From assembly GCA_021234155.1 (NCBI GenBank), contig JAJEKV010000640.1, forward strand, positions 1 through 64,000: 64,000 nucleotides of DNA, read 5' to 3'. The translations under genes and the position numbers were made by a program. Each line of letters starts with the position of its first letter. The first letter of the stretch is position 1. The notes under the pieces are model-generated. The model searched no databases, was not told the origin of the DNA, and was given only the letters and a program-made list of their open reading frames with translations. Positions 22,416 to 34,303 of this stretch are shown here, piece by piece. Origin of the DNA: Isoetes taiwanensis (Eukaryota > Streptophyta > Lycopodiopsida > Isoetales > Isoetaceae).

Positions 22416-23664
22416 TCAAGCGTAATCATCATCAACAATTGGTGCTGAGATAGGATCCTCTTTTTTACCAACCTCAATTAAGTAGTTGTGGAGAATGCAA
22501 CAAGCATATATTACATTTGTCAAGTCTTCAACGTTCTCACATTCTAACCTTTTATAAAACAGTCTCCACTTAGTCTTAAATATACCAAATGTTCTCTCAG
22601 CACAAACCCTGCTGCTACATAGTAAGTAGTTAAAGCTTTTGAAATCATCTTGCAAGTGACGTCCAGGATAGGGAAGCACTAGCCATGGTAGATCGAAGTA
22701 TCCTGCATCTGCTATAATGTACTCAGGAAATCGGAATCCTCCTCTACCAGAGTGCGGAAAATTTGCAAGCTCTTGGCCCATTGAAAAGCATTCCATGAAT
22801 AGCATTGTTATACAAAGGTGATTTACGAAGGATATTAATATCATTGCAGCTACCTGGGGTTCCAACAAAGACATCTAAGAACCTCGCTCGAATGCCCACC
22901 ACTGCTTGTAAAGTAATTGAATAATCCTTGTCCTTATCATAGTAATCAATAGCACAAGCATTTGCTGGAAGATCTAAGTCGAAATGAGTAGCATCCATTG
23001 CCCCGCAGCAGTTGGGAAATCCTCTCCACTCTTCGAATCCATTATTAACCTCATTCAAGTCCTCAGGCCAATGCAAGTAATGACTCATATGTCTGACAAC
23101 TGCATCACTAAATTGTTTCACGTACTTGTGAATAGAATTCTTTGGTGCTAATCCTACTTGTTGGACACACTCAAATAGCTATTTCCTGTTGCTATTCTAG
23201 ATAGAAGCGGCAGCTACCTTCAAACCCCTTTGGAACATTTCTTGTTGGGATGTTCCTTAATCCAGGAGGTGGGCTCGAAGTGGGAGGGAGCTAATATGGA
23301 GCATAGATGCTCAAAATGCTCTAAATTTACATGGAAGAACTCTTTGTACCTGCATGAGGATCAATTCCATTGACCTCACGATGCAAAAATGCCCCCCACC
23401 AATGAATAGGCGTAGTGCGATATAGAAGCCCCTCGTATATCTGAAAATTCTATGAACCCGGTCATTGCAAGCTGAGAGAAAGACACTGGTATTGGCGGCA
23501 AGAACACTCCCACTACTTCCACCATCCGGGGCGGTTGCACCAATTCTTGATCTACGCTCAAAATGAGCCCGCACGAGCTGGAATAGGACAAGCATCATCT
23601 GCACTAGTTGGAAGAAGGCAGCACGGTTAAATCTCGCCGGATCTCTCGTTGGGGCCATATCCAA
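22416..23664 (-). pseudogene. Copy D transposase, HARBI1-like, all three catalytic blocks present
   Basis: Starts MAPTRDPARFNRAAFF at about 23658. The catalytic blocks are CCGAMDATHFD (first Asp), RFPEYIIADAGYFDLPW (second Asp) and VCAERTFGIFKTKWRLFYKR (Glu), followed by CCILHNYLIEVG. Frame breaks lie around 22745 (an insertion with ACKFSALW) and between 23120 and 23560, so it is not intact. The ORF ends before the terminal residues seen in copy A. Confidence 0.85.
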
Positions 23665-23806
23665 TACTGACACAAAATTTGTTACCGGCTAGAGGCACGA
23701 AAATGATAAAACTCTAAAACTGACGTCAACATGTGAACGCCCCAAATTTTTTTGCCAAAAACGTTGACGTTGGGGCCGCCGGAGCCGATGACATGTGGGG
23801 CGTCTC

Positions 23807-26199
23807 TAAGTTAGACTTTGCAAGGTCAGACAGATTAGACGCAAGAAGCTTGGTGCTTCCGGATTGTTGTCGTTGGGCCGACACCAAGATTAAGCTAGAG
23901 CAATGATATAAGACGTTATATATAGAAATATAACATATGGAGAATGGAATTTATGGGGCTTCCCATTCTAATCTATGAAAGCTGGATGATTGCAAGTTAA
24001 GCGGGATGCCTAAGAATAAGAGCAGTAGATCTGAGTCTGAGTGCTAATTTTAGTCTCGGGGGATTCACTTATAACAAAGAGAAGATATGCCATCTGCATT
24101 CAAGGGGTGGCCAAAAATACCCCTGGTATACTGGCCTATGAAAGATAATTCAACCCCTAAAGTATATAGTTTACCCCAAATAGTGGTGAAAACCCCCCCT
24201 AATGGTAAGTATGCCTACATAAAGTGGTCGAAAAAAACCCCTATAGTTGGACTCACATGTTCTGTACGCCCAATAAATGTGAATCCCCTGGGATTAGTAG
24301 TCCATAAAGAACTTGAAACTGTGACCGTGCTGCTTGAATGATTATCACTAAGGAACTCGGGTGCGACAATGGTTTAAATGAGAAAAATCCACTTTCATAG
24401 CTAATGGCAATTTGAGTAATGAAGTGCATGCGCCTTTCTCTATGGGAGAAAAGAGGTTCGAAAGCTAGAGAAGCCGCGTCTTGGATTGTATAAGTATTTG
24501 GAATGGTACCAAATGCACCTCCCTATAACTATATTTTCATTTTTGGTCGATCTCTACCGTTATAGTGATAAAACCCATGATCTTAGATATTATCTCTTGA
24601 GGACTACCTAGCGGAATTAACGTGCCGATGTTAGGAATGGTTCATTGATCATGATTATGCATCGTCCTCGTGTTCTTGTTTGACATTGAGTATTATAATA
24701 TGGAATTTACATGCCTTGATATAATCAACATTTACTTGACATGTTATTGTTGTTTCTTGGGAAATAAATGCATAGGAATTGCTCGTGAATTGTTGGTGAT
24801 CACAAATGATAATTGTAGAGGAAATAGCTTAGGCATTGAAATACATGGATTATTGTATGGTGCATGGGTGCATATTCTCCACGGCCGAAGTCCATTTGTG
24901 GTGGCTTGCACTCATATGCACACTAACACATGGTGCAACTCTGGTCAATTCGTGCCCAATGGAACTCTTATGCAAAGAGGAGGCATAAAACCAAAAACTT
25001 ACCTTTAAGAGTGAATGTGAAATTCAAATATATTTAATGTACAATGAATATGAAATCCAAGCATATCTACTATACATACCCTTAGATAGATCAAAATGTG
25101 GCCAATCTCACAAAAGGTCATACTTGTGCCATGTCTGTTCCATTGTGCTGCTTAACATTATGGCAGCATTCTATTTTACCAATAAGCATCTATTTGCTTA
25201 TTTTGAACTATTTGATAAATGCAAACATGTAGATCACCTAATGAATTAATTGTTTCTCGGAAAATATCTAGCAATCTATATGTCTTATCATGTTTAAAGG
25301 CATCGATGCATGTACGTTTTTCCAAAAATCTTTAATAGATAATATGGCAGATACATGATATTTCTAAATTTCACATCAAGCTCCGCCAAAGAAATGGTGT
25401 CTAAAATGTTGAAAGTGTTACATTGTCATAAATGGACCGCAAAAATGCATCTTTTTTTGTGATTTTTAAGGAATCATCCAAAGCTTCTTTTTAAAGTGCA
25501 TTTGGAGCAAATTAATGAGTTTCAATTTAAACTTTGTTACTCCTCTACATCCCCAACATAGCCAAGTTCAGCCTATACTTATCCAACTTAAACTTAATCT
25601 CCAACATAGCCAAGTTCAACCTATACTTATCCAACGTTCTTCTCTCGAGAACAAATATACAATGCATTAACTAATGGGATCAATGTGATATAACACCTCA
25701 CCTAGATGCAATACGACCTTCCAAAGACCCATACTAGGCAGAAGCCATTGTGCTTGTGAACTAAAGGAGATCACAACAAAAGGTCAAAAAATGGGAGAAA
25801 AAGAAGGGGATCACAAGAAAAGGGCCGATGGATCCGTTTAGATGCTCTGGAAATGAAAAAAAGCAACAAAAAGACAAGATAAGACACAAACAGGGAAATA
25901 TGAGTATGGTGCATTCAACAGTGGTGTATAGGACGTACAAAGAGCATCATACCATGACAATACTGTTCGGGAGGAGAAATAAGCAAGATCCATGAAAGCG
26001 CAGGCTCATTCAAGCTAAGGGTATGAAGCTTGGGGCATGATGCCTCATGTCATCACACGGTGTTCTATGGAAGTTTTCAAACAAATGTTGGTGGGAGTAT
26101 TTGTTATAAGCCATTTCTTCATGTGACTATGTATGTGGGTATCCATAGGGCTCTCCATCTAATGCGCTTGACATTAGATGAATCATCTAATATCAAGTC
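23807..26199. other. Intergenic between transposon cluster and peptidase gene
   Basis: 23807-23945 repeats the right flank of copy B. An 84-codon open frame (24087-24341, plus, VYWPMKDNSTPKVYSLPQIV) is not recognised. CCAACATAGCCAAGTTCA plus a CTATACTTATCCAAC phrase is tandemly repeated at 25553-25589 and 25601-25635. No other gene is seen. Confidence 0.5.
24399..24480 (+). repeat. tRNA-derived SINE-like sequence
   Basis: A box-A-like stretch (TAGCTAATGGCAATTTGAG) and a box-B-like GAGGTTCGAAAGC are spaced about as in tRNA genes. No acceptor stem pairing, so it is at best a SINE head. Confidence 0.3.
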
Positions 26200-29100
26200 T
26201 CAAAAGGACACATTGGAGCTTACAATTTCATGTCGCTGTCCTGATAGATTGCCTTGTGCCATAGTTTGCTCCATAGTTTGTACTAAAAAGGCATAACATG
26301 ATGCCGTGTCTCTAAGATGCTCATATCTCCCCCCTTCTCCGAAATGACCACCACACATGCTTGTCTTTAATAAGACTGGTCTGGATGCACATCCAACAGT
26401 GCAATCACGTACTTTGGCCACCCATTTTGCAGCCTCCCAAAATCCAACGCTGCACAACCATTAAGCATATTTAGATACAGAAAAAGTATACCTCTTAAAA
26501 TCCCAAATACAGGGTCCTTAGAAAGAGCTGGCTGCTATCTAAAACAGTACATATCTTCTTTTGAATACAGAGAAACCATTTAAAGAGAAAGCAATAAAGA
26601 AAACAGATGCATGGCCACTCTTAAAGGCAAAGCTATAAAACAGAAAAAATACAAGAATCTACAGCATTTCTATGTATGCTGTGAAAAAAACAATAATATA
26701 CAGCATTTTCATGTATGCTGTGATAAAAAATGAGGAGCGAATATGTTGAAGGAAATGCACACGAGGAAAATGACTAAAATTGGAGGTGAGAAGACCACGT
26801 AAATAATGAAAGAGATTACCGCGTATCCATGAAAGAGGCTGTCACAAACATCCCAGGATACGTGCATCCACTGATAATATTATCATACGGGGAATAACTT
26901 CTAATGTAATGGAAGACGTCTGCTTCTGATGGATTTCCCCATTCATCGTATTCATGCTCAGTGAGTGATAAGCAAGAATCAAGCATTGTATTGCAAACGT
27001 CCAAAAATGGAACCTGCAGAAGGCTATTTAAGCTATATAATACTGCAATGGACACAAGTTAATGGCAGGATTCGAGATCTGAACAAAATTAGGTAAGTGC
27101 AAATTGCAAATAATTCGGTCCAGATATTCTTTGCAGATAAGAATTTATTGCCAGTAAATAAAGACTTGCATTCTTACCTTAAGAATGACTGCTTGAAATA
27201 AATCAGGCCGTAGATTTACAGCAGCTGCTACCAATAACCCTCCTGCACTTTCTCCCCAGGCTGCAATCTTCCTACTTCCAGCATAATGATTATTTGCTAA
27301 AAACTCGGCACAAGAAATAAAATCATAGAATGAATTCTTTTTCTGTAGCATCTTTCCTGAACAATGCCAGGGTCTACCAAGCATGCCACCTCCCCTGTAA
27401 AATTGCACTAAAAGTTTATTGAAGATTTATGTAAAATATATTACTAATCAAATGAACACTTAGATCTCATTAATTGGCAATGAAAGAGAAAAGGAAAAAA
27501 AAAGAGAGGCTTTGGCGTCTATTTTGACAAACAGATGTATTATAACAATTCCTTGTGCGGGCCTACTGGACGAGGCTCACAAAGGTCTGGGTAACCAACT
27601 TCAAGAGAGCTGGCCTCCCTAAAAGTCAGCAGGCATTTGGAGGTGCTGATCAATAGATACCTATACATACAAGAGAGTGTGATTATAATTTTGGCAGCTG
27701 TATTTAGACTGCTATTAGGGTCCTTAAACCACCAAATTATGTAACTTTGTATCTCCCAACTTCCAGTCTCCAATTGTTCATTCACAATATTCCAACATAA
27801 CGAAGATACAACAGATGTACTTCTCCAGCAAATCATAGTCCAAGAATCTTCAAAGAAGGCGACTTAGATGAAATGCTCTGCATCTTTGGCAAAGGGCAGT
27901 TTGCGACATCACTATCTACAACAATCGGGCAGCTGACATCGGTCCATGATCGCATTCTGACTTATGTTTCAGACCTCTAAAACCTCTGATACATCAAGTT
28001 ATGTTTGCCCTATATTTTGATTTCTAAGCTTCTATACCGAAAAGGCCCTTTGAATTTACCCAGTTATAACTCTTTGTTGTACAGTTTAATGGCTCTTTAC
28101 GGGTCTACCATAGAGCCTATATTCATATCAAGATATAACATTTCCTCATGAAATCTACAAATCACATGCCTCAGAAGTCAAGTAAAGTGCATTTTTTACG
28201 TCATACCACATTTGCAGGGAGGGAGGGAGATTTGCAATGCTCATTTGGGAAGGCAAAAATACCTGACATGAGCAAACGCTAGAACCCAACCTCTATTTAA
28301 AAGGCTGAGACGGTCACTCGAAAAGCTCATATCCAGGTTCTCGCCATATGCACCATAGCCAATGAGTAATGCAGGATTTCTGCCATCCCTTTTTATGTTA
28401 GACGAATATAATAGTGTCATTGGAATTTTAACACCATCAGAGGAAACTGGCAGCACGTGCTCACATGAGTAAGCATCCGAGATATCTACTAAGTTCAACC
28501 CGTCATTCTTTGTATATGACTTATAACCCAAGTGGCCCATTCTTCCTGTATCAGATTTTTGTTCAACCAATTTAACTTGCTGAAGCACTTCCAGCTTTTG
28601 GGATGATAAATTTACATCAATTGTCGCTTCTGGCATCTAGAATAATCAATAAGTTTACTAATATGCAAGAATAACCTATATCGTAAAAGTCAACATTGAG
28701 GGGTAATACAAACCGTTAAGGAAGAAATATTAAGCCTCAAGGTGGCAGATTGAAAATCGTTATTGGCTCCAGGCATAACAACAGATGTAAAGGGGGGCAA
28801 AGGCACTGTCCAGACTGGAAACTCCTGCATGCCAACATCATAAATCTCGTGACATCAGTATAGACAACGAATTTCTTAACAACAAACGTAGCCTGCAAAT
28901 AGCAAAATATACAACCTTTGTTTGCTGTAGTTGTATGCTTGTTGAGAAATTCATAACCACAACACATGGATAACCTGCTTCCCTCTTGTAAAGAACCAAA
29001 TGCTTTTCAAACATATCCATGTCCTCGATCCATGTATCATGGCTGGAAGGAACAATTTCCTGGAAAGGGCTGCCCACTTTAGTAAGACACATATAAAACC

Positions 29101-31118
29101 CCAGAGCATAGAAACTGCACCCTTTTCCAATGTTACAAGCGCGTCTTTCAAAATATCTTTTCAACAAGATAACTAGCAGGAAACAAACCGTTAGAATATA
29201 CTGCAGCCTCTTTGAAGTGCTGTTATGCTACAGAGTTCAATGCACCTTTAATTAATGCGGTATATATCAGGCCATAATAGATACTTCCTTAAATGACACA
29301 TGCATTAAACGACTATGCTTTTGAACCCCATGTTTTTCCAACCCTTATCCAACAATGTGATGGTTCCTAAGACACTATCATACTGCAAGAACATAATAAA
29401 AGACTGGTCTATTTTCTAAGGAAATACGAAAGCTGGAAAATGACTGTCCTTTAAAGGAGTTGTCAAAGTAATGGTTACCTGCCAATACTTGGAACATAAT
29501 TCATCTGATTTGCACCGAACTAAACGGTAGTTCTGGTGGGCTTCGGCTTGTTGACTGTTCGTGTCCCCCCCATTTGTCAAAATATAAAAAAAACCACAGC
29601 GATGCTCCAGAAAGTACTGGATGCCACTTCTTCGCTTTTCCACTTTTTGCAAAGTCAGGTTTGGATTAACTAGAAAGATCTAATTACAGAAATGGAATTT
29701 CCAGCAGTTTGTTATCCGTGCAACATGATATATGGGAACTTAATATATGAGCTTAGTGATGTTAAAAGCTTACCTCTGATGAGGTCTTGGAGTTCACATT
29801 AAGCAGAATATACTGCCAGTCTTTTGTTCTTGTAACATCAACAAATCTTTTCTGATTCAATTCCTCAAAAATAAGGATGTCACCTTCCTGGGATTTCAAG
29901 TTTCTGAAAAAAAGCCTGAAATAACAGACTGTTATTAGTTCAATGAACAGCATACTAATGAGAGCATTGTTCTCAAACCTGAAAGGCCTCCTTGAGCTAT
30001 TGGAGACAGTATAAAATAATGAATGTCCTGTCTTGGACCATTCGATGCTTACAACGCCTTTTAACACGTGCTCCGGTAATATGCGACCTGTTTCCAGATC
30101 TTTCACAAAAAGGGTAAACACTTCATGACCTGTTAAATCAACAGTATATGCCAGTAGTCGGTGATCGGAAGAAAGCTTGCACATGCCAAGATGGGCATAT
30201 CCTATGACAACCAACCAAGGAAAAAGGGGTGAACAATATTTCATAATTCAACTTAATGAGGCTGGCAATCTGGCTATACCATGTTCTTCAGCAATTTGGT
30301 TTATATCAATAAGCACCTCGTCCTGCTTCAATTTCGCTTTCCAATGCAGGAATATTTTCCACTGTGGTATCACTTCTTTGATTACTGCTTTCCTTCTATA
30401 GTAAACAGCAAATTCCTTCCCTTCTGGGATGCACGTGTAGTAAAGCCTGGAATCTCACACCTAATCATTTTTTTTTCAAATCATTCTCTGAATCTTCAGA
30501 TGAGCTGGTAAAATTAACAGGATATCTGAGCAAATTACTACAACCAAAACAAGGTGCATAAAGGAAAGAAAGTTTTTGCGAGCTTTTAAAAACATGCATG
30601 CATTACGCCAATTCCCTCTAAGCTCAAATAACAATTAATCTATTCGGCCTTGCATAAGTTTATGAAATCAAGCACCCATTCATACCCAAAACCATTAAAC
30701 AACATAATAGGTGCTTGCCTACAAACTCAATCCTTGTGATAATGAACTAGAGCACTTACCATTCTCCCCAACGTTCAGGAGGAGAGCAAAGCTCCTTTTC
30801 CATCCTGCCAGCCATTTCGCTGATCAACTGCTTCTGTAAATTTTTGGTGCCCTTCATCACGATACGAGCATACTTATTTTCCTCCTCCAAAAACTTTCGA
30901 ACCTCTGGATCCTCGGCATTACTCAACCAATAGTAAGGATCATCCCAGGTGACGCCATGCTTTGTGCGCAGGAAGCTGCGCTTTGAAGCCTTGGGAGGCG
31001 TCGCAATTCTGAAGCTCCAGCCTTCGTCATTGGCTTCTACATTGGTAGTGCATCTGCGGAAACGGAATGCATTGAGGTGTTTGTGCTGAAGTGCTCGTGT
31101 AGGTTTGGAGATTGCCAT
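26200..31118 (-). CDS. Prolyl oligopeptidase family (S9A), oligopeptidase B-like serine peptidase, 11 exons
   Basis: A serine peptidase that cuts short peptides, probably after basic residues if true oligopeptidase B. Exons (minus): 31118-30760, 30446-30280, 30201-29979, 29915-29774, 29679-29479, 29059-28916, 28824-28714, 28636-28263, 27394-27178, 27013-26820, 26449-26200. All introns have GT..AG ends, phases agree, and the total is 2382 nt (793 residues plus TGA). N-terminal DPYYWLSN and the WGEWLYYTCIPEGKEF junction begin the propeller domain. The hydrolase domain holds GYGAYGENLDMSF, AHVRGGGMLGRPWH, Ser in GESAGG, Asp in FMDTRVGFWEAAKWVAK and His in CGGHFGEGGRYEHL. The catalytic triad is complete. 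I took the ATG at 31118; the frame upstream opens only to TTG. The Arg/Thr-rich first 45 residues could be an organelle-targeting peptide (inference). Confidence 0.93.
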
Positions 31119-31214
31119 AGCCAGAAAGCTCGTCCTGCATGTTTCACACAAGGTAATGGGGTGCCCTGCTTGAGGAACTTAACAGGTCCTAGAAGAAGTA
31201 TTTGAAGTTATACC
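31119..31214 (-). promoter_or_regulatory. Immediate 5' flank of the peptidase gene
   Basis: About 95 bp before a repeat (31215 onward). No convincing TATA box on the minus strand. The promoter may overlap the repeat. Confidence 0.25.
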
Positions 31215-31335
31215 AGTTCTAAAATATGACTTTGGTATACAATATGTACAATATATGACACCATTTTGTGACACTGGAGGGCAAATATATGACACCATTT
31301 GTGACTCTGGAGGGCTAAAAATGAGACCATTAAGT
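31215..31335. repeat. Repeat arm with TATGACACC units
   Basis: A phrase ATATGACACCATTTTGTGAC followed by a GGAGGGC word occurs twice in tandem (about 31253-31285 and 31288-31320). The whole stretch is an inverted, diverged copy of 32640-32757. The two may be arms of one old element. Confidence 0.55.
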
Positions 31336-32286
31336 TTACCTTCGTATTCTGGGAGGGTATTCTTGCAATGGTTGGGAATATAATTCCCGTATTGTATTAG
31401 ATTTTGCAGGGTTTTAGGTGTTTGTTGGGTGTGGTTGCAGATTTTCTATTTGAGGCTAGGGCTAAATGGCATTTTTACAATGGTTCAAAAAGAGAAGCTA
31501 ATCTTTTGAAATTGGGAAAAAAATTTGCACAGGGATACGATAGTCCCTGTTGAATGGCATGCCCAGCAAAATGGCCAGCGTCTCTACCTGCGTTGGAGCG
31601 TGGTCGCAGTGTGGTGGTGAAATCACGAAGACCCTATTCCTTCTTGCTTGCCTTCCTTTCTTTCTTTCAATTGTGGCTCTGCTAGTCATTTATTTTAGGG
31701 CAGAAGGCATAGCAGCGGGGCAGAGTAGGAAAGGGGAAGATGGAAATTTAGGTGTTTGTGGGTTCAAATCCCACGTTGGCAGTACTGAAGATTTCAATTT
31801 ATTGTCTTGTCTGTGTAGTTTTTGTTTTTTGATTTGTTTATTGCATGGATCTAATGGGTTTGGTCCGATTGGGCTCCGAGGTCGCCTCCTCAGAGGTTTG
31901 GGGCCTTTAGAACCTGCAAGGATTGTTTTCGGCGTCCTTTCTAGTTCCAGCTAGCAGTTCCCGGATGCCTACAGCCTCTTTCCTTCTGACCAGGGCTTGG
32001 TGTTCATGCAGAACTACGTGGAAGGGCAGCTGTGTGCGCCTTTCGTGTGGAGGTGCCTAAGCATGCCCATCGCATCTTTCTATGATGTGTCTGATTTCTA
32101 TGGTGGAAATGGTTTGTTTTGCACCATTGGATTTTGTTAATTTAGTTTGCACCATTGCAACTTTTATTGGGGTAAGAGGAAAAAATTTCCTAAGCCCTTG
32201 ATTTGGCACAATATCAGGAATATTCTGCCCATCAATGGCTCATAATAAAAGATGAAAACATCCCATTAAGAGCGTATGCTTTCTTT
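31336..32286. other. Intergenic, includes a SINE-like head
   Basis: GTGGGTTCAAATCCCAC at about 31758-31774 is a perfect tRNA T-arm with box B, preceded at a tRNA-like distance by TAGCAGCGGGG (a poor box A). No full cloverleaf forms. The rest shows no gene. An open frame at 31550-31954 is not recognised. Confidence 0.4.
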
Positions 32287-32663
32287 GCTTTTCCACTACA
32301 TGGTACTTAGTCATATTAAATATGACACCACTAAAGTACTAGTGAAAAACCATCAAGTCTTTTTTTTAGACCTTTTTTCACAGTAATCTCATTTTTACAA
32401 TTCACATATTTTATCTAATGAGGTTTGGCCGCCTAACGTCTTAGAAGAAAAGCACTTTTCCACTATGAAAATAAGACATGTCTTATTTAGGTTTGAATAC
32501 CATTTTTAATGTAAATGGGGTCTTATTTTATTCGGGAGGATTTTCCTCTGAATAAAATAAGACACCTAGTCTTATTTGAATATGCAACTATCTTATTTTT
32601 TGATGGTTTTCCACTAGTATTTTAGTAGTGTCATATTTTATGACTACCGTGTACTGGAAAAGC
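32287..32663. mobile_element. MITE with long inverted ends (about 75 bp), 377 bp
   Basis: The left end GCTTTTCCACTACATGGTA mirrors the right end TACCGTGTACTGGAAAAGC. The inverted similarity extends through ATATGACACCACTAAAG and ACTAGTG to about 32360 and back from 32590. Internal TGTCTTATTT motifs are also mirrored. It has no ORF. The sequence continues with a further inverted-repeat relative (32664-32775), so it may be nested in a larger fold-back element. Target duplication not identified. Confidence 0.65.
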
Positions 32664-32784
32664 AAGTTTAAATTTGTGTGTCTCATTTTTAGCCATGGAG
32701 TCACAAATGGTGTCATATATTGTATATGACAGTCATATTTTACGACTAGTGTGGAAAAAGGGCCTTAGTTATACATTAATAATA

Positions 32785-34298
32785 AGATTAATAGATAGAT
32801 AGATAGATGTATATTAACGTCCACGAGAGCCAAAACGGCTGTGGGACAAAGTACAATGTTTATCATTCTATTTGAAACTATTAAGTAGCTCATGTATAAA
32901 CCTGCCAACATGTTTCAAATGGTCTACGTCATTGAAGAACTCCACTAAATTTGAGCTACTCCATCTCAAGTGCGAGAATTGCACTCGAATACTGTCGTGC
33001 TTATGACATCTAAAAACCGCGTGTTCTTCCGATTCCACCTCACCCGATTTACAAGTGCAAAGTCTATCCTTCTGTTCCAGCTTCATCCATCGTCCAACTT
33101 CTATCATAAGCCTGTGTGAGCTCATTCTGAACTTGGCAATAGCCTGGACAAGATATTTAGGCATCTGGACTGATAGGTATCTTTGAGGACCAAGTATCAT
33201 CTGGGGGTTGAAGTCCCGAAAGTAGTAACTTACTTTTGCTTTTCCTGTGTTCTGTATGTATCTAATAATACTTGCCTCCCGTGATACTCGAACCCCATCC
33301 AATGAGATGTTAAACCGGGCTGCCCATCTCCGAACATCACGATACCAGCTGTTTTTATTAGCATCGTCCAATGTTTTTGAGGCTTGTACAGCAATAAATG
33401 AAAGTCTATGCTTTCCTTCAGAACATATTCGCCCTAGAAATCGGATTGTTCTTTCAACTGCCACCATTTTTCTAGAGGTGCCAAGCCCGTTTCTGCAAGC
33501 ATTATCTCATAAGGAGTACTTTTCTTTACCCCAAGAAAGGTTTGAAGAAAGAGCTTTTGTATGCCTTCTAATTCAACCCATTTTTTCCTTGGGATTGAAG
33601 CTCCCCAAATCTCTGACCCATACAAGGCAATTGGCACCACAAGCGCATCAAAAAGTCGCTTAAGCAACGTCCTGGATTGAATATTAGCATGCCTGCATTT
33701 ATTGATCATTGCATACAAGGCCTTTGTAGCAGCAGCGATGCGGTGATTAACACCAGGCGACCAAGGGTGTGAGCAAGTGCAGATCTCGTATCCCAAATAT
33801 TTGTAGGAAGCAGCATGCTCCACTATCTCCCCATACAGTAAAAGCATTATCCATTTGTGTTGCAACTTTGGAAAGTTACACCCAGCATCAATCAGATATT
33901 GCTCTAAACGATCAAATATACATACCAAAAGAGCCGTTGGCGGATGGGCAGCCCCGCTTTGACACCGCAAGATCGCCTCCAGTTATGCCAGATAATCCAT
34001 TAGGAGTGACGACCCTTCCTTCCACATTTTCATACAGCCTTCCAATAGCAACCACCCAATCACTTGGGACTCTAATTTGTGTTAACTTATCGAATGCCTT
34101 GGCAAAATCAACAAAACAGCAATACAATGGCTTCCTCTGTGCTTTAGCTTCCTCCATCAATGCTCTAATAGTCAAACTATGATCAAAAGTGGATCGGCCT
34201 GCCCTAAAACCAGTCTGTCCTTGTGCTCTTTGCCCATTTTCTTCTGCCCATGATACCAGCCTCCTATCAAATATAAGACCAAAGAGCTTAATAATAAG
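32785..34298 (-). mobile_element. LINE retrotransposon, 5'-truncated (copy L1c)
   Basis: Read on the minus strand. Its 3' end has a hairpin AGCC/GGCT (32828-32840) and a CTAT-type microsatellite tail (about 32791-32808), unlike the ATTCT tail of other copies. It runs upstream to about 34298, where a fragment of RT begins next to the LTR element. This is a diverged relative of the 1-2230 and 40.7 kb copies. Confidence 0.85.
32868..34298 (-). pseudogene. LINE ORF2 remnant (RT to C-terminal zinc knuckle)
   Basis: In order: GQTGFRAGRSTFDHSLTIRA, CCFVDFAKAFDKL (the RT aspartate block), and a degraded RGCPS. A gap removes the YADD region and a frame change follows. Then come SYKYLGYEI, VPIALYGSEIWGAS, and RLCTCKSGEVESEEHAVFRC, a Cys-rich C-terminal motif typical of LINE ORF2. 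It is dead because of frameshifts and a large deletion. Confidence 0.85.
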
Positions 34299-34303
34299 AC
34301 TAG

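Larger units (their letters stand above)
19559..23806. mobile_element. PIF/Harbinger-type transposon, copy D
   Basis: The most complete layout: left region with GGGATGCTTCATGTGTAAC (a decayed left terminus), ORF1 exon 1, a 1.1 kb intron without the 1.56 kb insert, exons 2-4, the reverse transposase, and the right terminus GGGGCGTCTC ending at 23806 with TAA. Many CAG/CTG-rich spots differ from A and B. Confidence 0.85.

Noticed and set aside
24087-24341. 84-codon open frame as a gene
   Set aside because: No recognised domain, conserved copy or splice context, so it is mentioned only within the intergenic entry.
26174-26190. Perfect 8-bp inverted repeat (TTAGATGA, 1-base spacer) just after the peptidase stop codon
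   Set aside because: Too short to call a terminator or regulatory site in a nuclear pol II gene.
31740-31780. Functional tRNA gene around a perfect T-arm
   Set aside because: No acceptor stem, D-arm or anticodon arm could be formed upstream.
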